Part shown: positions 44,497 through 53,546 of the stretch, in pieces
How positions within the stretch are numbered: position 1 is the first letter of the stretch
Layout of the letters: the number at the start of each line of letters is the position of its first letter
Source: Competibacter sp963695105
GTDB taxonomy: Bacteria; Pseudomonadota; Gammaproteobacteria; Competibacterales; Competibacteraceae
Length of the DNA stretch: 64,000 bases
Direction of reading: 5' to 3'
Assembly: GCA_963695105.1 (NCBI GenBank)
Contig: CAVOGC010000010.1
Location: 62,001-126,000, forward strand
Position numbers and translations under genes: made by a program
Notes under the pieces: model-generated
What the model saw: the letters and a program-made list of their open reading frames with translations, nothing else
What the model was told of the DNA's origin: nothing
Database searches by the model: none

Positions 44497-45548
44497 TTGG
44501 TCTGACGTCCGAACGGATTGCCGAGGAACTCCAGTCCTTCCAAACCAAGCTGGCCCAGGGCGCCCAGACCCTGCGCGGTTTGGGCGAGATTGAGGTCGGT
44601 GTATCCCCCCGGGAGGCAGTCTATCAGGAAGACAAGCTGACGCTGTATCGCTATCGGCCCCGGGTGGCAAAACCGCATCCGGTGCCGTTGCTGATCGTCT
44701 ATGCCCTGGTCAACCGGCCATATATGATGGACTTGCAGGAAGACCGCTCCCTGATCCGCGGCCTGCTGGATGCTGGTTTGGATGTCTACCTGATCGACTG
44801 GGGCTACCCGGACGCCGCCGACCGCAAATTGAGCCTGGCGGACTATGTCCAGCGCTACATTGGCCATTGCGTGGATGCCCTGCGCGAGCGTTGCGGGCAG
44901 GATACGATCAACCTGCTGGGGGTATGCCAGGGCGGCACCCTCAGCCTGTGCTTTTCGGCGCTCTATCCGGAGAAGATTCGCAACCTCGTCACCATGGTGA
45001 CTCCGGTGGATTTTCACACGCCGGACAATCTGTTGACCCACCTGATCCGGCATGTGAACGTGGATTTGCTGGTGGATACCCTCGGCAACCTGCCGGGCCA
45101 GTTGCTGAATTTTACCTTTCTGTCGCTCAGTCCGTTTCGGCTGACCGGGCAGAAGTATGTGGATTTAATCGATATCCTCGACGACGCCCAGGCGCTGAAG
45201 AACTTTCTGCGGATGGAAAAATGGATTTTCGATAGCCCGGATCAGGCCGGCGAGGCGTTCCGCCAGTTTGCCAAGGATTTCTTCCAACAGAACAAGTTGG
45301 TCAAGGGCGAGGTGAGCATCGGTGATCGGCGGGTGAATCTGGGGAGCATCGCCATGCCGGTGCTGAATGTGTACGCCGCTCAGGATCATCTGGTGCCGCC
45401 GGCCGCTTCCAAGGCCTTGGCGGGATGCTGCGGCAGTCGGGATTACGCGGAACTTACCTTCCAGGGGGGGCACATCGGCATTTACGTCAGCAGTCGCGCC
45501 CAACGCGAAGTCCCGCCGGCAGTCGCGGCCTGGTTGCTGGCGCGTTAG
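44493..45548 (+). CDS. phaC: Class III PHA synthase catalytic subunit
   Basis: Polymerises 3-hydroxyacyl-CoA into granule PHA, 351 aa, alpha/beta-hydrolase fold. The triad is visible: Cys145 in the lipase-like box GVCQGG, Asp298 in AAQDHLVPP and His327 in GGHIGIY. These match the spacing of the Allochromatium enzyme (C149, D302, H331, recalled from memory, offset 4 throughout). The ATG at 44493 overlaps the phaE stop; an in-frame start at 44373 lies inside phaE and would add 40 unrelated residues. It is convergent with phaR. Confidence 0.97.
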   Translation: MIGLTSERIAEELQSFQTKLAQGAQTLRGLGEIEVGVSPREAVYQEDKLTLYRYRPRVAKPHPVPLLIVYALVNRPYMMDLQEDRSLIRGLLDAGLDVYLIDWGYPDAADRKLSLADYVQRYIGHCVDALRERCGQDTINLLGVCQGGTLSLCFSALYPEKIRNLVTMVTPVDFHTPDNLLTHLIRHVNVDLLVDTLGNLPGQLLNFTFLSLSPFRLTGQKYVDLIDILDDAQALKNFLRMEKWIFDSPDQAGEAFRQFAKDFFQQNKLVKGEVSIGDRRVNLGSIAMPVLNVYAAQDHLVPPAASKALAGCCGSRDYAELTFQGGHIGIYVSSRAQREVPPAVAAWLLAR

Positions 45549-45562
45549 CGAAAGCGCTGGCG

Positions 45563-45586
45563 GCCACGCGCGGCGTTACGCGTGGC
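45563..45586. terminator. Hairpin between convergent phaC and phaR
   Basis: GCCACGCG (45563-45570) and CGCGTGGC (45579-45586) form an 8-bp perfect stem with an 8-nt loop in the 61-bp space between two gene ends. There is no T tract on either side, so it may slow or block convergent transcription rather than act as a full intrinsic terminator. Confidence 0.4.
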
Positions 45587-45609
45587 GTTCAATCCGGAAA
45601 GGGTATCGA

Positions 45610-46170
45610 TCAATCTTGTTGGTCTTTCCGCGCCTTCCTGGGCTTTTCCGGTTCGCTGCTTGCGATTGAATTGTCGGCTCGGGCGGTTTGCCGGGAGAGG
45701 GGCGCCAATTCACTGACCGTCTCCGGCGGGATGTAGGGCTTCTGGAACCGCTCGTTGACGCTTTTCCACAATGAGAGATTGTGCTCCACCAGCTCGGTGA
45801 CCATCGCCAGCGGATTCTTGCCGATAAACGTGCGCATCTGTTCCCGAAACAGGTGCTGCTGGTCCACGAACGCCTGCAAGCTTTTCTCCAGATAATTGCC
45901 CATCATGCCCTGCAGGGTGTCGCCGTAGAAGCGGATGATGTGCGCCAGTACTTCCGCGGTGAAAATCGGATTGCCCTGCTCTTCCTGCTCGCTGATGATT
46001 TGCAGCAGAATACCGCGGGTGATGTCGGTGTTGGTGCGAGCGTCGATGACATGGAAATCGGCGCGTTCCAGCACCAGTTGCTTGACATCCTCCAGCGTAA
46101 TGTAGCTGCTGATGGCCGTATCGTAGAGCCGGCGATTCGGGTATTTTTTGATGGTGCGCAGTTCGCTCAT
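45610..46170 (-). CDS. phaR: Polyhydroxyalkanoate synthesis repressor
   Basis: DNA- and PHB-binding repressor of phasin and synthesis genes, about 186 aa. The N-terminal DNA-binding domain (RTIKKYPNRRLYDTAISSYI) and two PHB accumulation domains (LEDVKQLVLERADFHVIDA; ILLQIISEQEEQGNPIFT) are typical, followed by a charged tail (EKPRKARKDQQD). MSELRTIKKYP at 46170 matches family starts; an ATG three codons upstream is possible. It lies 62 bp after phaB on the same strand and probably senses PHA to regulate this cluster. Confidence 0.94.
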   Translation of the reverse strand: MSELRTIKKYPNRRLYDTAISSYITLEDVKQLVLERADFHVIDARTNTDITRGILLQIISEQEEQGNPIFTAEVLAHIIRFYGDTLQGMMGNYLEKSLQAFVDQQHLFREQMRTFIGKNPLAMVTELVEHNLSLWKSVNERFQKPYIPPETVSELAPLSRQTARADNSIASSEPEKPRKARKDQQD

Positions 46171-46231
46171 GACGGGCATATAAAAAGCGGCGCGGCGCCG
46201 GCCGGAAGGCAAGCGCCGCGCGGTTCAGGGC

Positions 46232-46975
46232 TCAGCGGAAGTAGAGACCGCCGTTAACGGTGACGTCTTCGCCGGTCAGGAAGCCGGCGTCCTCGGCGGT
46301 CATGAAGGCGACGGTGCGGCCGATTTCGGAAGGCTCGCCCAGACGGCCTACTGGAATGGTCTTGACGATGGACGCCAGCACATCTTCCCGGATAGCCCGC
46401 ACCATTTCAGTACCGATGTAGCCGGGCGAGATCGAGTTGACGGTGACACCCTTCTTGGCGCATTCCTGGGCCAGCGACTTGGTGAAGCCGTAGACCGCCG
46501 CCTTGGTCGCCGAATAGTTGGTCTGGCCGGCTTGGCCCTTGATGCCGTTCACCGACGAGATGTTGACGATGCGGCCCCAGCCCCGTTCCACCATCTTCCC
46601 ATAGACCTGCTTGGTCATGTTGAACATGCTGTTCAGGTTGGTGTTGATGACGGCGAGCCACTGTTCCGAGGTCATCTTGTGGAACATGGCGTCGCGGGTG
46701 ATGCCGGCGTTGTTGACCAGAATTTCGACCGGGCCGACTTCCGCCTCGATCTTCTTGCACGCTTCGGCGCAGGACTCGAAATCGGTGACATCAGCCAGAT
46801 AGACCGGAATGTCGAGGCCCTCGGCCTTGCGGGCGGCCTTCCACTTGTCCACGACCTCCTGGCTGAGGCCGTGGTAGTCGACCGCGACAGCGCGGCGGCC
46901 CTGTTCGACCAGCGCCTTGCACATGGCCGTGCCCAAACCACCGATACCACCAGTAACGACTGCGACTCGAGACAT
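46232..46975 (-). CDS. phaB: Acetoacetyl-CoA reductase
   Basis: NADPH-dependent SDR that makes (R)-3-hydroxybutyryl-CoA for PHA, 247 aa. TGGIGGLGTAMCKAL, VNNAGITRDAMFHKM, and the catalytic Ser-Tyr-Lys in ISSVNGIKGQAGQTNYSATK are as in PhaB/FabG; the phaA neighbour decides for PhaB. The ATG at 46975 has AGGAG 9 nt upstream. It lies 31 bp after the phaA stop. The NADPH/NADH preference cannot be read reliably. Confidence 0.96.
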   Translation of the reverse strand: MSRVAVVTGGIGGLGTAMCKALVEQGRRAVAVDYHGLSQEVVDKWKAARKAEGLDIPVYLADVTDFESCAEACKKIEAEVGPVEILVNNAGITRDAMFHKMTSEQWLAVINTNLNSMFNMTKQVYGKMVERGWGRIVNISSVNGIKGQAGQTNYSATKAAVYGFTKSLAQECAKKGVTVNSISPGYIGTEMVRAIREDVLASIVKTIPVGRLGEPSEIGRTVAFMTAEDAGFLTGEDVTVNGGLYFR

Positions 46976-47006
46976 TAGAGACTTCTCCTCGGATTTTTGG
47001 TTGGAA

Positions 47007-48188
47007 TCAATCGCGTTCGACGGCCAAGGCAACGCCCTGACCGCCGCCGATACACAGGGTCGCAAGACCCTTCTTAGCGTCACGGCGGACCATTTCGTGC
47101 AGCAGGCTCACCAGAATGCGGCAGCCGGAAGCGCCGATCGGATGGCCCAGCGCGATGGCGCCGCCGTTGACATTCACTTTGCTGGTGTCCCAGCCCATTT
47201 CGCGGTTGACGGAGATCGCCTGAGCGGCGAACGCTTCGTTGGATTCGACCAGGTCGAGCTGGTCCACCGTCCAGCCGGCCTTGCGCAGGCAGGCGCGGGA
47301 GGCCGGAATCGGACCCGTGCCCATGATTTTCGGATCGACGCCGGCCTTGGCGTAAGCGGCGATGCGCGCCAGCGGCTTGAGCCCGAGGTCGCGGGCGATG
47401 CTGGCGGTCATGACCACGACGGCGGCCGCGCCGTCGTTGATGCCGGAGGCGTTGCCGGCGGTGACGCTGCCGTCCTGTTTGAATGCCGGCCGCAACTTGG
47501 CCAGACCGGCGGCGACGGTGCCCGCCCGTGGGAACTCATCGGTATCGAACGCGATCGGCGCGCCCTTGCGCTGGGGAATCTCGATCGGCACGATTTCGTC
47601 CTTGAATCTGCCGTCGCGAATCGCGGCGGCGGCCTTGTCCTGGGAGGCGGCGGCGAAGGCGTCCTGTTCCTCGCGGGAGATACCCCACTGGGCGGCGATG
47701 TTCTCGGCCGTGATCCCCATGTGGTAGTGGTTGATGGCGCAGTGCAGACCTTCGCTCAGCATTGAATCCGTCAGCCTGGCGTCACCCATGGTGGTGCCGC
47801 GGCGCGAACCCAGCAGGAGGTGCGGGGACAGACTCATGTTTTCCTGGCCGCCGGCGATCACGATGCGGTTGTCGCCGTCGCGGATGGATTGATAGGCCAG
47901 ATGCACGGCTTTCAAGCCGCTGCCGCAGACCTTGTTGATGTTCAGGCAGGGTACTTCGATGGGCAGTCCGGCGTTCAGCGCCGCGGTTCGGGCCGGGTTT
48001 TGGCCGGTGCCGGCGGTCAGCACTTGGCCAAGGATCACTTCGTCGATTTGTTCTGGCTTGATCCCGGTTTTTCCGAGCAGACCCTGAATGATCTTGGCAC
48101 CCAGGATGTTGGCCGGGACCGTTGACAGCGAGCCCATGAAGTTGCCGATTGCGGTCCTGGCGGCGGCGACAATGACCACATCTTCCAT
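47007..48188 (-). CDS. phaA: Acetyl-CoA acetyltransferase (beta-ketothiolase)
   Basis: Biosynthetic thiolase that condenses two acetyl-CoA, 393 aa. The acyl-enzyme Cys is in NKVCGSGLKAVHLA, the catalytic His in LGHPIGASGCRILVSLL and the second Cys in LCIGGGQGVALAVER. It opens the phaA-phaB-phaR run on the minus strand. A candidate promoter is at 48380-48408. Confidence 0.96.
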   Translation of the reverse strand: MEDVVIVAAARTAIGNFMGSLSTVPANILGAKIIQGLLGKTGIKPEQIDEVILGQVLTAGTGQNPARTAALNAGLPIEVPCLNINKVCGSGLKAVHLAYQSIRDGDNRIVIAGGQENMSLSPHLLLGSRRGTTMGDARLTDSMLSEGLHCAINHYHMGITAENIAAQWGISREEQDAFAAASQDKAAAAIRDGRFKDEIVPIEIPQRKGAPIAFDTDEFPRAGTVAAGLAKLRPAFKQDGSVTAGNASGINDGAAAVVVMTASIARDLGLKPLARIAAYAKAGVDPKIMGTGPIPASRACLRKAGWTVDQLDLVESNEAFAAQAISVNREMGWDTSKVNVNGGAIALGHPIGASGCRILVSLLHEMVRRDAKKGLATLCIGGGQGVALAVERD

Positions 48189-48379
48189 CGAGTTAACCTC
48201 CGGATAGCCCCGTTGTGTTGAAAATCGTCATGTGTTGGCGAGAGACGCCTTGCGCCGCGCACCAGCAATATCATACGGACGCAAAGGGGTGGTGAGAGGA
48301 ATGTTCAAGGCTGTGATGATGCAGCGCGCGACCGGCGACAACTGGCAAGAACTCCGCTCTTGACTGATTTGAGCGCAAC

Positions 48380-48408
48380 ATACTGAAGCTTGCCATAATC
48401 CTTGTCAA
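48380..48408 (-). promoter_or_regulatory. Candidate sigma-70 promoter of phaAB
   Basis: On the minus strand TTGACA (48408-48403) is a perfect -35 element; 17 nt further CAGTAT (48385-48380) is a weak -10. It points toward phaA, whose start is about 190 bp away, and reads away from the phytase-like gene end. A long leader would follow. Confidence 0.4.
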
Positions 48409-48464
48409 CCGATTCTGGCATTGCAGCATCGGACGGCCGGGCGGCATGGCATCGGTCCAGGCGT

Positions 48465-49475
48465 TCAAGGCGAGCCGGACCGCGAGGTGGTGGGCGGCAG
48501 CTCGAAATGAACCAGCAGGGTCGCCTGCCACCCATTGCAGTTGTCGTCGCTGATCATGAAAAACCGGCGGTCCCGATAGCGGGTCAAGCCCTCGAAATTG
48601 TCCAGCAACCAGCCCTGGCTGCTGTCGAGAACCGCTATATCGGCCACCGGTAATGGCGTTTTCCCTCCCGCCGGCGGCAGTTCGGTGCGGCGCAAGCTGA
48701 TGATCAGGGGCCGCAGAGGGGCGACGAAAGCGCGCTCCAGCGTCAGCAGACCGCCGTCGGGCAGCGCTTCCATGGCGACCAGGGCACTGCCCGGCGCGGC
48801 GCCGAGTGGATAGGTCCAGTACCGGCCGTCGCCGGCGAAGAGGCGTATTCGGCCGGCCGGGTCGCCGCGCAACGGCGCCTCGGTTCCGACCAGCACGCCC
48901 CAGCGCGGATCGAGGGTCATCGCTTCCAGTGCCTGGTTGATATCTTGGTAATTGCGCGGGTCGCGCAGGGTGGCGGGCAAAGGTTCCTCGCCCCGCCATT
49001 GGCCGGTGGGGCTGTAGCGCACCACGCGCGGCCTGATTTCGAACGAAACCAGCAGTTCAGTATCGCCTGGCGTCCGGTTGCCACCTTTGCGGATCGCCAA
49101 GCCTTCGGCATCGTCGAAAGGCGGACGAACCGGCTGGCTGGATGCGTCCAGCAGCGGATAGGCGGCCATCACTTGCACCCCGGTCAGCACCCCGCGCGGA
49201 TCGAATTCCGGCCGCAGATGGAACAGCCCGCCGATGTCGGAGATGGCGTACAACAGCCCCGCACCCTCGTCCCAGGCCAGGCCGGACAGGCCGCACAACG
49301 CCAAACCGTCGAAGTCGGCGCGGTTCAGCCGCAACGCGCCGAGCCAGCGAATGCCGGCATCGGTGTCTCCGAAGCTGAGCGAGTCGGCGAGCGTGATGGG
49401 TGTTGCCTGGAATTCCCGGGCGCAAGCGCTTTGCAGGGTTAAAATCAGCAAGAGAACCGGGAACAAGCGGAACAT
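48465..49475 (-). CDS. Esterase-like activity of phytase family protein
   Basis: Exported beta-propeller-type protein, 336 aa (PF13449-like). Signal peptide 1-18, with a possible lipobox LQSAC (Cys about 18). Family motifs include GLSGLAWDEGAGLLYAISD, DAEGLAIRKG, EAMTLDPRWGVLVGTEA and the C-terminal NFEGLTRYRDRRFFMISDDN. Biochemical activity is not defined for most members; extracytoplasmic phosphatase or esterase is plausible. No clear functional link with the PHA genes. Confidence 0.82.
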   Translation of the reverse strand: MFRLFPVLLLILTLQSACAREFQATPITLADSLSFGDTDAGIRWLGALRLNRADFDGLALCGLSGLAWDEGAGLLYAISDIGGLFHLRPEFDPRGVLTGVQVMAAYPLLDASSQPVRPPFDDAEGLAIRKGGNRTPGDTELLVSFEIRPRVVRYSPTGQWRGEEPLPATLRDPRNYQDINQALEAMTLDPRWGVLVGTEAPLRGDPAGRIRLFAGDGRYWTYPLGAAPGSALVAMEALPDGGLLTLERAFVAPLRPLIISLRRTELPPAGGKTPLPVADIAVLDSSQGWLLDNFEGLTRYRDRRFFMISDDNCNGWQATLLVHFELPPTTSRSGSP

Positions 49476-49568
49476 GTGAACTCCAGCGCGGCAATGGGAC
49501 GACGGTTAGGGCGGTCATGCTACCATTTCAGAACCGTACTCAATAAAGGCGAGGCAAGGGCCAGCAGC

Positions 49569-50879
49569 ATGAAGGTACCGGTTTGGAATCCGGCGGTTGA
49601 GTTCCTGGAGCGGGAGGCAATCGAGCGCTTGCAACTCGCCAATCTGCGTAAAACAGTGGCTTGGGCGCTGAAAACCCCCTTTTACCGGCGGCGGCTGGCC
49701 GAGGCTGGTTTGCGCCGTCCCGAAGACATCACGAGCCTGCGCGACCTGCGTGGCATCCCCTACACCACGAAGGAGGATCTGCGCGAATCCTTTCCCCGCG
49801 GCCTGCTGGCGGTCGAGCTGGAACAGGTGGTGCGGTTGCACACCTCCAGCGGCACCACCGGCATGCCGACCGTGATCTACCACACTCAAGCCGATCTCGA
49901 CGCCTGGACCGAACTGGTGGCCCGCTGCATCGTCGCCACCGGCGCCAGTCGCCGCGACGTGTTTCAGAACATGACCCAGTACGGGTTGTTTACCGGCGGC
50001 TTGGGCCTGCATTACGGCGCCGAACGGGTGGGGATGCTGGTGATCCCGGCCAGTTCCGGCAACACCAGCCGCCAGGTTCAGTTGATGCGGAATTTCCAGA
50101 CCAGCGTGGTGCATGCCACGCCCAGCTATTTGCTGCACCTGCACTCAGTGTTGGCGGGCGAGGATGTCGGCGCCGGTCCGCCGAACTTGCGCAAGGCGTT
50201 CATCGGCGCCGAACCGCATTCGGAGGAAACCCGCCGCAAGATCGAAACGCTGTTCGAAATCGAAGCCTACAACTCCTATGGTCTGAGCGAGATGAACGGT
50301 CCCGGCGTGGCGTTCGAATGCTTGTACAAGACCGGCCTGCATCTGTGGGAAGACGCCTATCTGTTGGAGGTGATCGATCCGTACAGCTTGCAGCCCCGCG
50401 CCGAGGAGGAGACAGGCGAGATCGTGCTGACCACGTTACAGCGACAGGCTACGCCGTTGCTGCGCTACCGTACCCGCGATCTTTCCCATCTGGTCGGTGG
50501 TCACTGCCCTTGCGGGCGTGGCCACCGCCGGTTGGCGCGGATCAAAGGCCGCAGCGACGACATGTTGATCGTCAACGGGGTCAACATCTTTCCGTCGCAG
50601 ATCGAGGAGGCGCTGATGAAGGCGCCGGAAGTCGGCACCAATTATCTGATCCAGGTCGAAAAACGCGGGGCGTTGGACCGGCTGGCGGTCAAGACCGAAA
50701 TCCACGCCAAGCTGTTCGCTGGCGATGCGCACGCGCTGGGCGACCTGCGCGAGCGCATCGCCGAGCAGATTCGTTCCGCCATTCTGATCAAGCCATCGGT
50801 CGAACTGCACGCACCGGGCAGCCTGCCGGTGTCCGAGGGTAAGGCTCGACGGGTGGTGGATCTGCGGCCGGCGTTCTGA
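49569..50879 (+). CDS. paaK: Phenylacetate--CoA ligase family enzyme
   Basis: Adenylate-forming ligase, 436 aa. Motifs: AMP-binding SSGTTGMPTVIYHT, NSYGLSEMNGPG (A5 region), YRTRDLSHLVGG and the C-terminal hinge RIKGRSDDMLIVNGVNIF. The length and MKVPVWNPAVEFLERE start fit PaaK, which activates phenylacetate with CoA. No paaABCDE ring-oxidation genes are near, so other aryl-acetate or storage-related substrates are possible. The ATG at 49569 is chosen by alignment; the ribosome site is weak. Confidence 0.92.
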   Translation: MKVPVWNPAVEFLEREAIERLQLANLRKTVAWALKTPFYRRRLAEAGLRRPEDITSLRDLRGIPYTTKEDLRESFPRGLLAVELEQVVRLHTSSGTTGMPTVIYHTQADLDAWTELVARCIVATGASRRDVFQNMTQYGLFTGGLGLHYGAERVGMLVIPASSGNTSRQVQLMRNFQTSVVHATPSYLLHLHSVLAGEDVGAGPPNLRKAFIGAEPHSEETRRKIETLFEIEAYNSYGLSEMNGPGVAFECLYKTGLHLWEDAYLLEVIDPYSLQPRAEEETGEIVLTTLQRQATPLLRYRTRDLSHLVGGHCPCGRGHRRLARIKGRSDDMLIVNGVNIFPSQIEEALMKAPEVGTNYLIQVEKRGALDRLAVKTEIHAKLFAGDAHALGDLRERIAEQIRSAILIKPSVELHAPGSLPVSEGKARRVVDLRPAF

Positions 50880-50932
50880 GCGGGAATGAAGGCGATCCGT
50901 ATCGGTTTTTAGCGTGCCGCTGGACCCGGAGC

Positions 50933-52027
50933 CTAATCGATGTAGAAGATGCTCTTAAGGTACTCCTCGTGGGCGTGGCGCAGGATCACCGCGATCACCG
51001 CCGCTACCGGCAATCCCAGCAGGACGCCGAAGAAGCCGAACAGATGGCCGCCGGCCAGCACCGCGAACAGTACCGCCACGGGGTGCAAGCCAATGCGATC
51101 GCCGACCAGCTTCGGGGTCAGCACGAGATCGCTGATCAACTGGCCAACGCCGAAAACGATTAGCACCGGAACCACGCTCAGCAGGCTGTGGTACTGGAGG
51201 ACCGCGACGATGCTGGCGACGCCGATGCCGGTGATCAGGCCCAGGTAGGGCACGAAGCTCACCAGCCCAGCCAGCACGCCGATCAGCAGCGAGGATTGCA
51301 GCCCGATGACCGCCAGCCCAGTCGAATAGATCACCGTCAGCGCTCCCATGACCACGAACTGGCCGCGCAGGAAAGCACCGATCACCTGATCGGATTCTCG
51401 CGCCAGCGTGCTGACTGTCGGTTCGATGCGCCGAGGCAGCAGGGCGTGAATCCGGGCGACCAGCAGGTCCCAGTCGCGCAGCAGATAGAAGGTGACCACT
51501 GGCACCAGCACCAGGTTGGCCAGCCAAGCGAAAATTGCGCCAGACGATTCCCGGAACGAACGCAGGAGGCTGGTGGCCAGATCACCGATATTATCGGCGT
51601 ATTTGAGCAGTTCCGTGCGCAACTGGCTGAAGTCGAACGACTGGGGATCGACGTCCAGCGTATCGCGCAACCAGGGTAAAACGCTGGCGTTGAACCCGTC
51701 GATATAGTCCGGCAGCCGCTGCAACAGCCCCTTGAACTGGTGGGTGAGCACCGGGATCACCAATAAAAGCAGCAGCAGCAGACCGAGCACGAGCGCGCCG
51801 AATACCAGGCTGACCGCCCAGGACCGCGACAGCTTGCGCGCCTCCAGTCGGTCGATCAGTGGGTCGCCCAGGTAGGCCAGCAGGGCGGCGAACAGAAACG
51901 GCGTCAGCACCGGCGCCAGCAGGTACAGCAGAACGGCGGAAATCGCGGCAACGATCAGCCAGAAGCGCGCCTGCGGCGGACCGGAAGGTTTGAGCTGTTG
52001 GGGGTCGGGCTGCTTTTCGAGAATCAT
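50933..52027 (-). CDS. AI-2E family transporter (PerM-like)
   Basis: Inner-membrane protein of 364 aa with about seven to eight helices (first: FWLIVAAISAVLLYLLAPVL). AI-2E/PerM family motifs include FLFAALLAYLGDPLIDRLE, LVFGVGQLISDLVLTPKL-like text in the C-terminal half and GDRIGLHPVAVLFAVLAGG. The exported substrate is unsure; members are linked to Na+/H+ exchange or AI-2 release. The start ATG (52027) overlaps the pgsA stop by 4 bp (ATGA), so the two are co-translated. Confidence 0.9.
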   Translation of the reverse strand: MILEKQPDPQQLKPSGPPQARFWLIVAAISAVLLYLLAPVLTPFLFAALLAYLGDPLIDRLEARKLSRSWAVSLVFGALVLGLLLLLLLVIPVLTHQFKGLLQRLPDYIDGFNASVLPWLRDTLDVDPQSFDFSQLRTELLKYADNIGDLATSLLRSFRESSGAIFAWLANLVLVPVVTFYLLRDWDLLVARIHALLPRRIEPTVSTLARESDQVIGAFLRGQFVVMGALTVIYSTGLAVIGLQSSLLIGVLAGLVSFVPYLGLITGIGVASIVAVLQYHSLLSVVPVLIVFGVGQLISDLVLTPKLVGDRIGLHPVAVLFAVLAGGHLFGFFGVLLGLPVAAVIAVILRHAHEEYLKSIFYID

Positions 52028-52617
52028 GGCGACGGTGGCTGCTGGTTGGAGGGATGGCGGCGCTGGCGCCAAGCGCTGCGACCCCAGCGCGCGACATAGG
52101 CCACGCCGCTCCAGACGGTCGTCAGCGCGGTCAGGCCGATCAGGGTTTCCAGCAATCGCGCCGGCAGCGGCATGATCCCGTGGTTCGCGACGACCGCAAG
52201 CACCAGCGTCAGTTGCAGCAGGGTGTTCAGCTTGCTGATCATCAGCGGCGCGGCCTGAAAGCGCGCGATCAAAAAATGATAGCCGATCGCGCCGCCGACG
52301 ATGAGGGCATCCCGTACCAGCACCAGCGCCACCAGCCAGCCCGGCAGCTCGTGCAGCCAGCCCAGCGCCAGGATCGCGCCCAGCAGTAACAGCTTGTCGG
52401 CGATGGGATCAAGGATGCCGCCCAGTTCGCTGGTCCAGCCGTAGTATTTGGCCAGGAATCCATCCAGCGCGTCGGAGACGCCAGCGACCACGAACAGCGC
52501 CAGCGCCGCACCGTAGCGCTCCTCCAGCAGCAGCCACAAAAAAGGCGCCACGAGCAGAATCCGCAGGCCGGTGATGAGATTGGGAATATCGCGGGGTTTC
52601 ACGGGTAACAGTATCAT
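52024..52617 (-). CDS. pgsA: CDP-diacylglycerol--glycerol-3-phosphate phosphatidyltransferase
   Basis: Makes phosphatidylglycerophosphate, the first step to phosphatidylglycerol and cardiolipin; 197 aa with about five membrane helices. The CDP-alcohol phosphatidyltransferase motif spans DALDGFLAKYYGW and then GGILDPIADK, with the four conserved aspartates; Lys stands where most members have Arg (AK for AR). It is followed by the PerM-like gene with a 4-bp overlap. The 170-bp divergent region toward the DUF1451 gene should hold its promoter. Confidence 0.93.
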   Translation of the reverse strand: MILLPVKPRDIPNLITGLRILLVAPFLWLLLEERYGAALALFVVAGVSDALDGFLAKYYGWTSELGGILDPIADKLLLLGAILALGWLHELPGWLVALVLVRDALIVGGAIGYHFLIARFQAAPLMISKLNTLLQLTLVLAVVANHGIMPLPARLLETLIGLTALTTVWSGVAYVARWGRSAWRQRRHPSNQQPPSP

Positions 52618-52787
52618 GTCAGCGCTGTCCGTCCGTTTTGGAGGCTGCGCGTGCTCGCTGGGGTTCGAGCGCCATGTTAAGCATAACGTAGCTGAATCCC
52701 GCCGAACAGCACCTGGAAATACAACTAGAATAAAGGGATCAAGCGAGCGACGACCCCGCTCCGGGAAAGCCGGATGGAGGATATGAA

Positions 52788-53321
52788 ATGACCGGACCCA
52801 CGCAAGCCAATCGCCTGGTTCAGGCGTATGACCGCATGATGGAGCGGGTGAAAATCCGTCTGGAAGAGCTGGAGCAGGCCGAACGGGAGGCGCTTCCGCA
52901 ACTGCGCGCCAGCATCGAGCACGCGGCGGAAAAAGCGGTGGAACTGGGCGAATTGACCCGCGAGGAAGCTCGCTTGATCGGCGGCTATTTGAAGCGCGAC
53001 TTGGAGGATGCCGGCCAGTATTTGACCACCACCGGTCAAGATTTGCGCGCTTGGCTGCGATTCGATCTGGAGTTGCTTGAGGATCGCCTGCTGGAATTTT
53101 TTCAGCGCGGCGTGGATCAATCGCGGCTGGAGCTGCTGGCGTTCGAAGCGCCGCCGGCGGAGGTGGAGACCGAGCGCTATCGCGGCGGCGAGATTACCGG
53201 ACCCGGTACCCTGCAATGCGAAAACTGCGGGGAGTTGATGGCCTTTCGCGCCAGCGCGACGATTGCGCCTTGTCCGGTTTGTGGGGGCACGGACTTCGCG
53301 CGCGTGAGCGAAGGGCCGTGA
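52788..53321 (+). CDS. Zinc-ribbon protein with DUF1451 domain
   Basis: Soluble protein of 177 aa. A long helical N-terminal region (about 1-115, NRLVQAYDRMMERVKIRLEE onward, likely coiled coil) precedes a C-terminal zinc ribbon with two Cys pairs, QCENCGELMAF and APCPVCGGTDF. This layout is the DUF1451 family (YbeL-like), of unknown function. It is transcribed alone, divergent from pgsA, and ends 138 bp before a clear terminator. Confidence 0.88.
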   Translation: MTGPTQANRLVQAYDRMMERVKIRLEELEQAEREALPQLRASIEHAAEKAVELGELTREEARLIGGYLKRDLEDAGQYLTTTGQDLRAWLRFDLELLEDRLLEFFQRGVDQSRLELLAFEAPPAEVETERYRGGEITGPGTLQCENCGELMAFRASATIAPCPVCGGTDFARVSEGP

Positions 53322-53459
53322 CGACCACCGAATAAGTACAAACCCTGATTGATCTGTCAATCGTCCCGATTTACCGCCGTGCCGGATTGTTTTTAACTAA
53401 ACACCGCTTAAGCTGGTTTCCCCAGCGAAGCGTGTTTTAAGCTCAATATCCTGTACTTT

Positions 53460-53491
53460 AACCGCCAGCCGGATCTGCTGGCGGTTTTTTT
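53460..53491 (+). terminator. Rho-independent terminator after the DUF1451 gene
   Basis: Perfect 10-bp stem AACCGCCAGC (53460-53469) / GCTGGCGGTT (53477-53486) with a 7-nt loop and a T tract to 53491. It can also act on the transglycosylase transcript from the other side, since the stem starts with AA, but the T run is only on the plus side. Confidence 0.9.
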
Positions 53492-53546
53492 ATGACCGTC
53501 GCCGGGGGGATATCGCCGATTCGCGGTGGCCACGGAGGCGCGGCGT

